DNA of 64,000 nucleotides from positions 2,232,001 to 2,296,000 of the forward strand of contig JAGTXZ010000011.1 of assembly GCA_018398575.1 (NCBI GenBank). The letters are read 5' to 3'. Positions within the stretch are counted from its first letter, which is position 1, and each line of letters starts with the position of its first letter. Origin of the DNA: Ampelomyces quisqualis (Eukaryota; Ascomycota; Dothideomycetes; Pleosporales; Phaeosphaeriaceae). Both the position numbers and the translations under genes were made by a program. A model generated the notes under the pieces. The model ran no database searches and had not been told where the DNA came from. It saw only the letters and a program-made list of their open reading frames with translations. Below are positions 1-11,420 of the stretch, piece by piece.

Positions 1-111
1 CGAAGACTTCAACCCAAGTTCTGTTCCAAATGCTATGCCACCTACACCAAAGGATAAGACATCAACTTTTACCGTTTTCTTCCCTTCTCTTTCCTTTCTT
101 TCTTTTCTTCC

Positions 112-180
112 TTTCCCTCTTTCCCTCTTTCCCTCTTTCCCTCTTTCCCTCTTTGCCTCTTTCCCTCTTTCCCTCTCTCT
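112..180. repeat. 8-bp pyrimidine tandem repeat (CCCTCTTT)n
   Basis: About eight near-perfect copies of an 8-base C/T unit lie in a longer pyrimidine-only tract (about 75-200). It starts roughly 40 bases downstream of the stop codon of the minus-strand cupredoxin gene, so it falls in that gene's 3' flank. Long reading frames across it on both strands are low-complexity and are not taken as genes. Confidence 0.85.
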
Positions 181-219
181 CTCCCCCACTTCTTTCTCTC
201 TGCCAAATAAAGTTCACGC

Positions 220-1169
220 TTACCGCATGTGCGCGGCGCTTGTGGGGGCGGGGGCTTCGGGAGGTGCTGAGGCGGGCGGCGCTGAGGCGGGAGGTGCTGA
301 GGCGGGAGGTGCTGAGGCGGGATGTGCTTCAGCAGACGACGCTTCAGCAGGCGGCGCTTCGGCAGGGGGTGCTTCAGCAGGCGGCGCTTCAGCAGGCGGC
401 GCTTCAGCAGGAGGAGCAGCCTCTTCATCCTCGGGAGGCGCCGGCGTAAATCTATTCCCCTCCATCAACACACATTCCCCTCAAGCACCAACACAACAAA
501 ACTACTCACGCAGCAACATCCAACCCAATCTTCCCCGCCGTGCCGCCAATAACATCCGTCCCATCCACGCTCTCACCACTCTCCTGGCTCAATTTCGCAT
601 AATCAGCCACTTGCTTCGCACTCGCGGGATTCACCACCATGACCTGGCCCAGCTGACAATGCGGGCCCGTCGCGCAGTACAGGAACATGGGCTCCGTGGA
701 CGTCACGGGCATATTGAATGTTCCGACGTCGGTCTGGTTGTCGGAAAACGGAATGTGGCCGCTGTGGATCCCGCCGTCGAGGGGTCGGCACGCCGTGTCC
801 GCTGCGGATTGGGTTACGGTGTGGTTGCCGTTTGAGAATTGGAATTGGACGATGTCGCCGACGGCGGCGGCGACGGAGTGGGGGACAAAGGTGTCTTGTG
901 GGCCGCCAACGATGACGGGGATGATTTGGTTTTGGCGGCGGTGGAGGCGGGCTGGGGAGGGAGGGCTTAGTTAGTTTGATGGGTAGGGTGCGGTTTGATG
1001 TGGTGAGGTGAGGGTTGGTGCGTGGGGTGGTATGTTGGAAGTTTGGGGGGTGTTGGGGGAAGCATTGCATACTTCTGATAGTTGGGAGTCTGGTGGACTT
1101 GATCGCTGGTTGGGGGAGAGCAATGGCGACATTGGCGAGCAGAAGAGCGCTTGCGATGAAGGACTTCAT
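220..1169 (-). CDS. secreted cupredoxin-like (extracellular serine-rich type) protein
   Basis: Three exons read 1169-1073, 951-510 and 451-220, giving about 256 aa. Introns are 952-1072 (GTATGC...CCCAG) and 452-509 (GTGAGT...AATAG). The product starts with a hydrophobic signal peptide (MKSFIASALLLANVAIA), then a cupredoxin fold beginning VIVGGPQDTFVP. Likely type-1 copper ligands are the His in GNHTV and the Cys, His and Met in YCATGPHCQLGQVM. The last exon is an acidic/proline tail of about a dozen APPAE/APPAS pentapeptides. Filamentous fungi carry families of such small secreted proteins; their function is mostly unknown, and copper binding is predicted from the fold. The exon 2-3 junction was chosen because it restores AAFTPAP, the sequence expected after this domain in relatives. 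No GPI signal is evident at the C-terminus. Confidence 0.8.
261..418. repeat. 15-bp coding tandem repeat (APPAE/APPAS)
   Basis: Roughly ten imperfect 15-base units encode the pentapeptides of the cupredoxin protein's tail on the minus strand. Two unit variants occur, GCTGAGGCGGGAGGT-like and GCTTCAGCAGGCGGC-like on the plus strand, in two blocks. The unit lacks stop codons in several frames on both strands, which produces spurious overlapping reading frames. Confidence 0.85.
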
Positions 1170-2778
1170 GTTGGCTGATCTGAAAATACGAATAAATGAT
1201 ATTGAAGTTGAACGTATAGAAAACGGCAAGCCGCTCAGCGGTATGTCTGCAATCGAATAGTAAAATGATTATGCAGTAAATACCGTTCTACGGTTGGGTC
1301 GAAGAAAATAACAACTAGACGTCAGCAACCCAAAGAAAAGGGAACGTTGAAGACGGACTTGACGCAAGAAAGAAATGTTACTCGTACTGATATCATACCT
1401 TGCAGCACATATATACCACTCTCTACAGCCCACGGCACATGCGCTTACCAATACCCAACTACCCTGCTATGATACCCTACATCACATCTTCGCAAAGCAA
1501 AGCTGAATCCTACCTCCTCATGCCCGCACCCCACCCAGCAGCCTCAGGTTCGCTGTCCCCGACGAATGAGGCAGCAAGCAGTGGACCACGCGACGCTCGC
1601 CAAGCACCGTTTGGCGATGCATGTGTTTGACAGTTGCGTAAGTCAGGTACCTCCCGGAGCAGTTTGAGGATATGTGGGGCGAACTACCGGCACACTGCAT
1701 CATCGGCCTGTTTGGAAACCTTGCGTGCCTTACCACAGGCTTGGTGTTGTGGGACATGATACGATGGGTTCCTTCAGTGCGCGAATGGCCGAATTGATTC
1801 GTGGGTTGGGTGGATGTGTGTGCGGTCACTGCGGTGGGGAAGTATCGACGTTGGAACACATGCTTGGGCCATGTGATGCTCATCAGTACGGTGCTGCTGA
1901 ATTGACGAGCTATCGCATCCGTTATGCTAGAAAGCTCGTGGGTATTGTTGGTCAAGCGTGTGCTTGCTGTACGCTTTCCATGAAGTCACCGTGTTGTATG
2001 TGGTCGATGTTTTATGCATGGCATGAGTAGCTGCATGACGTCGGCACGTCGGGAGCAGCCATGAACGGCCAGGACGCTAGTTACCCGTTGATGTAAGTGC
2101 GTGTTTCGTTCTTCTCAACGTTCACCCCTTTGAAGATGGTGTCCGAGGCATTGACATTGACAAGGCATGGCATCGTCGCGTTTCGGATGGTACGGGCCTC
2201 TGGCGTTCGTCGTCTTCGCCGAGTATCCGAAATGCGATGCAACCTTGGAAGGAAAGGCATGATCCTAGCGAGCCGCTCTCGCACTGCTCCCTCCTGAGAG
2301 CGTCACATTCGTAGTCCTTTGGTAATCAGGCATACAATCTTGGATTTTCTAGCATCTATCTCAGTGGACTTTGCATTTGACCTGTCTCCCATCTTCTCAT
2401 AAACTGTGTGAGCATACTCGTCAACAGAGCTAGACCAAACGTTCGTGTCTGATCAGTGCAAAATCAGACCTTGGAAGAGTTGGGAGCGTCTGGAGAACTA
2501 TGATAGACGCGAGCTCTGATGCACTTATCGGCGCCGATTCATAGTGTTTGCGCAAAACTACCGGCTTTTGCAGATATGCAGTTGCAGTGAGTAAGCAACG
2601 TAACAGCGGAAGTGTGGTACTGCTTCTTATCTGCAGCAATTCTATTATACGAGAGTGATTCGACATGATTACCGTTAATCGCATCCAGATGCAGATATCG
2701 AGGTGAGTGACGAATTTTACAGACTTTTGGTCATGAAGCTGGTTCTCTTACCTGTATAGCACGCCGTCACTGCGTGGT
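1170..2778. other. intergenic region, no gene recognised
   Basis: This 1.6-kb stretch contains the promoter of the minus-strand cupredoxin gene at its left end. Reading frames of 60-145 codons exist on both strands, but none shows a recognisable domain, a convincing start or splice-linked extension. No tRNA-like or transposon-like sequence was recognised. Confidence 0.5.
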
Positions 2779-3621
2779 ATGAAATACCCTGCCACACCCT
2801 CGATGTTCGTTCCTTCCTCTCACCATGGCATTCAACTTTATCAGACCCGATATCCCACGTCTGCATCGCGAACGCCCAGAGTTCCACCGTCGTGTGCAAG
2901 CCTCAAGTCGCGTTCACTGGGCGTCTGGCATCTCACTGCAGCACAACTGCGCAAGCAGGCACGATCGAGGAAGCTGGATGTTAGCCGACTGGTCCAGAAG
3001 TGGGAGTGCGTCCATGTCCTCGTCCAGCATGATCTACATGGCGGCGCTGTGGCCCACGTCAAGAATGTCACCAATACCAAACGCCGCACTATCTTCGACC
3101 TGCCCGACGAGATCCGAAACACCGTCTACGGCTGCATTCTAGCGATCGATGACCCCGTCGTGGCTCTGTATGATCCACCGCTCAAACAGCACCCGCTCCC
3201 AAATTTCTGGCTCCTGACACGCCCTCTTTATCCGGGCCGCAAGTCTGAGGTCCCAGGGCAGCTAGAAACCATCACACAGCTCCGCAACATGTCGTGGGCG
3301 AGTCGTAAGCTACGCTAAGAGATCAGCGGCTTCTTCTTTACCCACAACACCTTGAAATAACATATCTTGCTAGTATACCAGATAAATGACAAAACATATA
3401 TCCAGCTTCCTAGGTCGTACCCACACATGACCTTTCGAGCATTTATTCCAGCGGCAAGACGCTCGCAACTAGCAATGAGCTTCACCGACTCCTCAACAGT
3501 GCCGACGTGCCGTGGATTTGTGACCGTCGCCAACAGAGTCGCAGACCATGCGGAGTGCAGAAAAGCGCATACTTGGCCTGGCCCTGGGTGCCCAGAACGT
3601 GTGCTTTCTGGTTGTTTTTGA
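2779..3621 (+). pseudogene. relic SAP-domain / F-box-like (2EXR-type) protein gene
   Basis: From the ATG at 2779 the frame reads 179 codons and then meets TAA at 3316-3318. The same frame resumes with EISGFFFTHNTLK, meets a second TAA at 3358-3360 and continues with further protein-like sequence (YPHMTFRAFIPAARR) to about 3620. The upstream part carries a SAP-like segment (LTAAQLRKQARSRKLDVS) and an F-box-like motif (TIFDLPDEIRNTVYGCIL). This architecture is common in uncharacterised Pleosporales protein families. The first stop sits where a glutamine is expected (LR*EISGFFF), so CAA to TAA explains it; CpA to TpA is the RIP signature. No intron cleanly removes both stops. It is probably a decayed member of a multigene family; a truncated expressed protein is possible but less likely. 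Confidence 0.6.
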
Positions 3622-4984
3622 TAGCCTCGTGTTTTTTTCTGCTAGCTGCTCCGTATACGGGAGGTTATTCAGAAGTTGCTGGAATTCCACGCAGTGGGAG
3701 AAACCACGACGCGATTGCGCGACACAGCAAGCGCGAAGGCCACGGCCGTACTTCATCGCGGAACATGGGATACACATTCTGCCGAGAAGAAAACACAAGG
3801 CAATAGCACAAATCCTACACAAATTCTACCCTCTCTACAGAATCGACGTAACTCTACAACCTCACCGCGCCACTCACACTCTTCACTTCCTACCCAACGC
3901 ACACTTACCCCCTTCACTCCATCCGCCCACCCCGCCCCCTCTCTTCTTCCCAGAACCCACGAATCACAAATCCCTACTACGCGCATTAGCCACCACCATC
4001 TCAGCAGTCTTGTCCACGCAAGCACAAGCCCAAAGCGCGCAATACACCAAAAAAAACCCCCATCAGAAAAGCGTCATTGTTATCGCTCAGTCTTGCATCG
4101 GCAATTAAAACATAGATAAAAAACAAGTTGTAGTCATCATGGTGGTGTTATCGGCGGGAGAAAGAGAAGAGGGTACGTACGGTACGATTGCCGGTTGAGG
4201 TGGGAGAGACGTGGCGGCTGAGGGGAGGCGACGGGAGTGGTAGAAAAACCTAGCTGAGGCAGGGCCTTTGTCGTCGGAACGATACTCGGTACGCTTCGCC
4301 GCTCGCGTAGCCGCGCGGAAGAAGAAGAAGAAGTGCTCCGGCAGCGCCAGAGCGCGAGACGAGAAAGACGTTGTTCTTTGACTGAAAGGTGTCCCGGATG
4401 CGCATGGAAGACGAATTTTTATTTCCCGCCCGCGAAAAAAAAATGTCAAAGCTTGAGTCCACCTAGCTAGCTGTTTTCGTCAGGGACGTGTGAGCTTGTG
4501 AGCGCGCTAGGCTACTTTTCGTTAGTGCGAGCTCTGCCATCCCGCCTTACGTCTAGAGTAAGCCGCAGCCAGTGTAACCTACGCCGGATTTCTACGAGGA
4601 TGAGAGAAAGGCGTTGTTGAAAACAGTTGTTGGGGATGGTGGTTTGATCGATCGGTGGTTGATGGACAGGCAAATGCACTCATGTGGTACGAAAAGCGTG
4701 GCTTAGAAGCACAACAGCCAGTGCGTCATGCAAATTCATGGGATGGGATGCTTTTGGTAGTACCAGAGCAAGAAAAGGAACATGGCGGCGAAAAGGGACA
4801 TGGGCGCCGACAAACAGCACTTGAAATGCCAAATGAGATGAAAGTGTCCGACAGGACGGAGTGAGACAGGAGCACAATTTGTCTCATATGTGCACGGTGG
4901 GTAGCCACTAATCTTGGATGGCATCTATGGCACAAACACACCACTTCCGGCACAGCGAGCAGAGTGCGGCACACGATCAATACC
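3622..4984. other. intergenic region, no gene recognised
   Basis: This 1.36-kb stretch lies downstream of tsc1 (minus strand). Short reading frames on both strands have no recognisable domain. A small intron-containing gene on the minus strand around 3750-4450 cannot be excluded, because an ATG at 4141 follows a pyrimidine-rich leader, but no coherent product could be assembled. Confidence 0.4.
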
Positions 4985-7900
4985 TCACATGATGCCCTTG
5001 AGTCCGCGGAAGCCTCCAGTCTTCGATGAACCAGCCTTCTTCTGATCCTTTTCTTTCTTTTTGCTGATATTTTGGGCGCCACCTATGATTTGTTAGTGCT
5101 GACATTACACAAGAATGAAACGAGCAACTCACCCCGACCGTAGTACCGAACCTCAGATTTCGGCTCGATCTTCTCCTTTTTTTCCTTCCCAGCACTGCCT
5201 TCGGTATCCGCAGAATAGCTGCTCTTGCCACTGGACTGGGCTGTCATGTTTTGTGCTTGAGACTGGAACTGTGCATTGAGAGATGCATCGTAGGCGGACG
5301 AGAAGTCAGGTCCTAGGCCACCGCCAAAACCAGGATAGGGTGAAGAGTTGGTCTGAGACCTTTGGGGTGGTCTCTGTGTAGGCTCGTTACGCACTGGTCG
5401 AGCAGGTGATGGATTGGAGATTGGACTGACTACCGAGTTCGGGGATTGGTAGTCATGAAAGTGGTCACGTTCCTCACTTGGCGATATCGAGGTAGCGAGT
5501 GGTGGTAGATACCTGGAGTTATAATTGGAAGGCTGTCGCACACTCATGCTCGAGGTGCGACCGAGTCGCGCCTTTTCAAAGTCCAGGTGGCCGGATTTCC
5601 CCTGACTATGGGAACGTCCTTGCTCGACTTGGTGCTCGACTTCTAGGTTGTGGTACTTCATCTGTAGTTCGGTGTGTTGCTCTAGCAGGTGATAGTATGT
5701 CTTTTTGAGTTGTTGCAGCTTGGCATGGCTTGCTGCAAGAGCCGAGTCGAGCATCTGCTGCACTGAAGAGGGAAGTTGGCCTGGCCTTCCAGTATTCCTC
5801 TCGGCCATCTGCAGACGTGTCTCGAGCTCCATGATGCGCCTCTCATACGCTTGAATTGATCGTTCGCGTTCTAAATCACGACTGTGGAGACGCATGTTTG
5901 TCATCTCGAGATCGTTGCGCAGATTGTTCCGTTCTTGAGTGAGTGTGTGAAGCTCCTTTCTCTGATCCCCGAGAGCCAAGATCTTTTCTTGCGCGGCTTC
6001 AAGGTCACGTTGCATGATACTGTAATCCTCCAGCTCATACTCGAGGGCCCTTGTTCTCTGCTGAGCTCGGATTTGCTCTGACTCGGCTTTCTCTACAATC
6101 TGTTTCAGATGGTCATAGTCAGACTGCGTTCTTTCAAGCTCGTAGCGTAGACTGTCTTCCTCGCTATGCCATGTCTTTTCGCTCTCCTTATATGTCCGAA
6201 CCCTGGCACTCAGGTCACTCTCCCACTTCTTCGACTGGTTCCGGCTTGTGAGTGTCTCCTTCTTCAGCTGAGCATACATGTCAGTAGCTTTAGCAAGCCT
6301 TGCCTTGAGCGTCTTGTTGGTATTGATCAAGTTCTGCGTCTCCGCATCGGCTGTTGCCTCCTTCATGTGTTTACGCTGAAGCTGACCAATGTGTGCCAGG
6401 TGTTGCAGCTTGAGGTAGCGCTCAAAGTTCAGATCGTTACGGAGCAGCATCATCTCTCTTTGGAGAGAAGCCATGGTTTGCGTACGGGCTTCGTTTTCAA
6501 GGGTCGTGGTCGACGTCACAGATCGCACGAAATTGCCCAGGCTGGGCTGCCTTACAACGGAGTTCTGGGCCGTGGCTGCTGGTGCCGCGGAGAGATTCTG
6601 TTCTTTAGCATCATCAACAGGAGGAAGTGTCGGCGAGTCCAACACATCATGGGCCCGTAGCAGCGGCGAAGCCGACTTGGAGGATTTGGCAGACTTGGAC
6701 CTTGGTGGTATCTCGAATGTTTGGGGCACATCTGGCCCTTCGCTTGGAGACACGAATACGGTAGACTGGGTGTTTCTCCAGCTTCCGTTCGACTCATTCA
6801 TGGTGAAACCATCATGTTCCAAGCTGAACTGCGTGGAACCCTCTGGTATGGGCGGGACAGGTATGGCTGGTAGTGCAGCATTTGGTGGCGGGCCTGGATC
6901 CTTCAAGCTGGAAGAAACGGCCACGCAGAGATCCATGCATTCTGTGACCACGTCGGCAGGGTCGCTCTTGAGCCACCTGTTGTCGCGCAGCTCCTCCTCG
7001 ACGGTGGTCCTGAACATGTTCGGATGCAGCAAGTGAAGTCTCCGATATGGCTCTGTTCGACTCTGAATGAGGTCCTGATCTAGGTCGAAATCGCGAGCGC
7101 GTGGGAAATTGAGAGACTTGAGAAACTTCCTAGGTTTTCGCACGAAGCTCATCAAGTTCAGCGGGAAAAGACCATACAAGAAGGTGAAGTAGTGCATAAG
7201 CATTGGCGGAGACGAATCAGGATACTCGATAGACTGCTGCACCGGCTCCCAGGCTTGCTCCGACTCTCGTTCTTCGTTGTCGCTCTCTTCCTCGCTCTCC
7301 TCGTCCACGTCGTTTGGGTGTTGGTACCCGTTGGTCTCTTCGGCGCTACCCAGCCTGTCCCAGCATAGGAGCCTGGAGTATATCAGAAATATCTTGGGAA
7401 GATGATGACCCAAGGTCAACGAGGCGCATATATGGGGTAGGAACATGATGAGAACGACAAGGGCAAGCTCGATGACGGTCGAGGAAGCGTCAATGAGAAG
7501 ACACTTTTCAAGGTGCTGGATGAGGGGCGTCTCAAGCACGAGATGGAGATGTGGGGGCTGCAGGCGTACGAATGCGCTCAGCAAGTTGAGAGCCTGTATG
7601 CGGTACTGCTTCTGGACGAATAGCTCGTCGAGGGCAAGAAGGAGCGCCTGCACGATTAGCTCCCGATCATGTCTGCGTGAGGATGCAACCAACGTACCTT
7701 GGGCATCTTCTGCCCAAAAGCGACGAGGACGGCCTCAAGCTCCTGTGCTACCAGCTCGTTCTCCGGGGCGATGGCGTCGTCGGCTGACAAAGGCACGTTG
7801 GTCCGCGCAAGGTAGGCGTCCAGTAGCCTTTTGGTGAAGAGCTTCGAAAGGTGCGCATGCTCTCCACCCTTGTCCGCTTCGGCATCGTAGACGAGCATAC

Positions 7901-8249
7901 TCTGCACGATCTCGCGAGCATGCTCAATGTCTTGTCGCTTGTGGCCGGTACCATCTAGGGTGGGCTTGAGGACCAGGGTCCACCACACGGTAAGGCGCGC
8001 TTCGCCAGTGATGGCGGGGCGCACCAGGCGCAGCACGGCGAGGAAGGCGCCATGCTTCTCCGGGGTGGCCGCGACGTGCCGCTGGTAGAGGGTGTGCAGG
8101 TCATGGTGAAAGCGCTGCGAGTCGTGGTCGTCGATGTTGGCGTAGCGGTCGAGGAAGTCGTCTATGGCAGTGCGAAGCTCGTCGGGCAGCGGGCATGGGG
8201 CCGTCGGCGCCGCGAAGACGGTGTTGAGAGCTTTGACCGTCTCTCGCAT
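4985..8249 (-). CDS. tsc1: hamartin, TSC complex subunit 1
   Basis: Exons 8249-7698, 7647-5133 and 5082-4985 give about 1054 aa. Intron 1 (50 nt, GTACGT...GCTAATCGTGCAG) was chosen because it keeps frame into ALLLALDELFVQKQ; intron 2 (50 nt, GTGAGT...CATAG) leads to the short basic C-terminus ending GGFRGLKGIM. The N-terminal third is helical and hydrophobic, as in the hamartin domain. An acidic/serine linker follows, then a long coiled coil (roughly residues 570-830, rich in E/Q/R/L heptads), then a Ser/Pro-rich tail. Tsc1 stabilises Tsc2, the GTPase-activating protein for Rheb, and so restrains TORC1 at the vacuole/lysosome surface. The next gene on this strand is tap42, another TOR-pathway component. 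Saccharomyces lacks Tsc1, whereas fission yeast and many filamentous fungi keep it. Confidence 0.88.
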
Positions 8250-9776
8250 GCATCTTCCTTATTTGTCAGCGGCTGTACGGAGTCGTGTGCTGATATTCGT
8301 GGTGCACATGGACCCAACGTACCCAGCCGACATGGTGTCGTGTGTCTCTTGCAATCACCAGGAGAAGGCTTCCGCACGCATTGGCCGCCGTTGGACGAGC
8401 TGTGCTGTGTAGGACAAGGTGCTGAACTAGGGGCGAGTGCCAGACCGAGAGGCTCAGAGGGTAGGGGGCATACAAGCTGTTGACGGACTACTGGTACCAA
8501 GTACGGATACAGTGCGACTCGTAGAGACGTAGACGCAAGAGTCGCCAAAAGCAATGCGCCTCTGCCAGGCACGCTGATGCCGCTGCTGCATGCAACGGCC
8601 CGGAGTACCTATGCCGCTATGGTCCAGTGCGCCCGTTTCGACCGAGGTGCGTGACCCCGCCTGCAGCCGCCATAACGGACCTGCACCCACCCCCGACGGT
8701 AAAGAGGTCAGGGCCACCGTTGCTTATCCCGTTCTGGCTGAGCCGAGCCCTTGTCCATCGCCCTTCCAATCCGTGCGGACGGGTAAAAGCAAGTCTTGGC
8801 AAACCCAAGGCCTCGCACACGTGCTAATGCAACATGAATAAGCACATGTTTCGTCAAACATGTCTCTCGGCTGGAGAACCGAGTCTCGACCGATTATTCT
8901 ACATGCGTCTTCTCCAGCAGGCCCATGTGACATGTCCAGCATCAACTATTGCCTGTCTCCCCTCTCGCCCACGCCCTCCTTCCCGCCTTTCACCTCCTCG
9001 CTGCCGCCAATTCCCGTCTTCCTACTTGGCTCCGCTTGACCATCCGGCTGTTTTGCAGGATGATCGTCTCCAGCCTTGTGCTCATCTTGTGACGCAGACG
9101 ACGCATGGCCCGTGTTCTGCCTATCTGAGCGCATTGTGGCGTTTGGTGCTGCACATGAGTTGTCAGGAGGGTCGGGGAGGTTGGAAGAAGGATTCTGGCC
9201 CATTAGCTTTGTAAGTAGTAAGGAAGTGGTGAAGTTCGAGGTAAGATTGCTTTCCCCTGAGTAGTTACGGATCCATCACTTTGCGCAACACAATCATCCT
9301 ATTGGTGTGGCCTCATCATTGCAGCCACCCCGAGCTTCGCAATTCTCACTTGACGTCCAGGTACCATACAATGTCACACACTAGCATCATTGCGGCAAGC
9401 GCCCGAAGCTAGACCATCTACGTGGTAGCGCGCCGCTAGTCACATCCAGTTAGACCTCCTCCCCTAGGTAGGCAAACAACTACTGTACATACCCGCCCCA
9501 CGAGCCAAGCTGAGTAGTACACACGCAGACCGTCCGTGGCCACGAGCTTCTGTCCATAAAAGTGTCGTCCCGCAGTGTTTCGACAATGAATTGATCACAA
9601 GATGCATGTAGCAGCTATCTACCCACGTAACGAGGCATGTGCACACACAAGAGTTTTTGACGCGTTTGCGCAGGGTTTCAAGTCAGTGGTAGCACCAACG
9701 ACACGCGACGAAGAAGCGAATCGCGACATGGCATTGTATTTGCATGTCGCGGCTATCTGACAGCCTTGTTCCGGGT
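8250..9776. other. intergenic region between tap42 and tsc1
   Basis: This 1.5-kb stretch should hold the tsc1 promoter (right of 8250) and the tap42 3' region. A minus-strand frame at 9203-8946 would encode an 85-residue polar peptide (start MGQNPSSNL). It follows a possible acceptor site but has no recognisable domain or clear first exon, so it is not called as a gene. Confidence 0.45.
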
Positions 9777-10998
9777 TTACCCTCTGTTCAACGTGTTGCC
9801 CGAGCCCTTGGGGTTGGCTTCGACGTACTCGTCCCACGCACGCTGCTTCATCGTCTCTTGGTCCGCGGCATCCATGTCGTCCTCGTTGGGCTCGGGCCTG
9901 ATTTCAGATTGCGGTCCGCCTCCGTCAATCATGCCGCCCCGCCTCTTTTCCTCGTCGAGATACTCGTCGATGGTCATGGTTGGGAGACTGTGATCTGGTC
10001 GGAACACGCCCTTTTTGAGCGTCTGCCGACTGTCCAGCAGCGTGAATGGCCGCATCGGCTTCCCGTCGCTACTCAAGATCGGTCCAGAGTTGCGTAAGCC
10101 GGGGAGTTGGCCGTCTAGCTGTTCGAAATAGGCGTCCTTGTTTCTGCCGTCGTCGCGGGAATCGGGCGTGGGACCCTTGACGCCTGGTGGGGGTGCCGGC
10201 GGCGCAAGCGAAATTATATGCAGCTCCATGGCCATACTCTCAAGCGCCTGGAACGTCTGAAAGACCATCAAGGACAGACTGGTCAAGTGCAGATCGCGAA
10301 CGACATGTTCGTCATTCTCGGCTACTTTGGGGTTTTGTTGAAGATACTACATGGGGCAACACTCAGTCTTGGGGTCGATGGAAAAGCAATCTAATTCAAA
10401 AAAGGATACGTACCTCGAGTTTGCGCTTCAGCTCTTTTTCTTCGCGGAAGCGCGCAATCTTGGCGTCGCGACGTGCCGTGGCATCCCGGGTGTTGGCGGT
10501 AGAGAAGTTGGCCTTATCTTCTGAGTAGGCTTCGAAGAGCTTCAAGTCCGAGGCGCCAAGGACGTCGTAGGCATCCAGCTGTTTGAGAAACGACTCATAG
10601 TGCGTTCGTGCTAGAAGTATGTTTTGTTTGCGGAGTGAGATGTCTGAGGTGGAAATCCTTTGGACGAGATCGGCAAGGTGATGATTTATTGCTAGATATC
10701 TGTTTCAGAGGTGAGCCTTGCGCCAAGATATCGAGTTTGGAATAAGGATGAAAGATAGTTTGTGGAAGAGGCGGCAGACGTACTGTAGATCCCTCGACGA
10801 GATATCCTCGAGGGACTCATTTGGACTGAAGAGTGATATCTGTTCTGAGAGCTTTAGGCACTCCTCGTAGGTGGCGATGGTCTGACTGAGACTTTCTTGA
10901 AAGGCAGAACTGTTTGACTCGTACGAGGACGTCAGTTCTTGCCGCGCACGCTCCGCCTTCAAGAAGAGCGCGCGCAAGCTTTGAGGTTGTTCTGACAT
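9777..10998 (-). CDS. tap42: Tap42/alpha4 family regulator of PP2A-like phosphatases
   Basis: Exons 10998-10784, 10699-10414 and 10346-9777 give about 356 aa, close to the family's usual length. Introns are 10700-10783 (GTACGT...AACAG) and 10347-10413 (GTACGT...TGTAG). The N-terminal half is an all-helical domain starting MSEQPQSLRALFLKAERARQ, with RKQNILLARTHYESFL in the segment known to bind phosphatase catalytic subunits. The C-terminal half has family hallmarks such as GPILSSDGKPMRPFTLL, MTIDEYLDEE and RAWDEYVEANPKGSGN. Tap42 binds the catalytic subunits of PP2A, PP4 and PP6/Sit4 types and is a TORC1 effector in yeast. A PP2A catalytic subunit gene lies 20 kb downstream. It is transcribed divergently from the Dicer gene. 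Confidence 0.93.
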
Positions 10999-11420
10999 CT
11001 TCTTTGATATGGAGAGGACGTCGAGTTAGTGTTGCAGTTGTTGAAGAAGCGGGTGTCGAAGCTAGCACGTGAATTGGTGTTGCTTGCCTCGCGTAAAACG
11101 CGTGCCCCGCCGTTGTGACTATGGTAGCCGCCGCCGCGATCGCCCCGTCAACACACCACACCGCAAGCTCCTCCATAAACGAACGCGGAGAAAGCGCGGT
11201 GTGATGCGACATAGCAGGCCAGGTGGTGCTGAAACGAGGAGTCTGATTCGACAAGCGACCACTCACTTCGTTTGCGTCGGCGCAAAGCCAAGCTGTGTGA
11301 CCCAAATACCAAGCACTCTCACTTGAAGTCACTAAAACACAACTCGCCATTCCTTACTCTCCTACGACAGTCGTCAATCTCTTATATCACTCTATTCCCA
11401 AGTTACTGCGCACTTTGACC
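10999..11420. promoter_or_regulatory. divergent promoter region, tap42 / dcl1
   Basis: 422 bp separate the two start codons. On the dcl1 side a CT-rich stretch (about 11350-11400) contains TTATATCAC (about 11382-11390), a TATA-like element 30-40 bases before the ATG. No upstream ATG is seen in the proximal dcl1 leader. Confidence 0.55.

Noticed and set aside
1674..2030. 118-codon Cys-rich plus-strand frame
   Set aside because: No signal peptide, no domain, and cysteines not arranged as in known small secreted proteins.
7648..7697. Shorter 25-nt intron option at the first tsc1 junction (GTACGT to CGCAG)
   Set aside because: Too short for a fungal intron and puts the downstream exon out of frame; the 50-nt option with a GCTAAT branch keeps frame.
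8946..9203. 85-codon minus-strand frame starting MGQNPSSNL
   Set aside because: Polar, low-complexity peptide without domain or clear first exon; could be chance in a 1.5-kb intergenic region.
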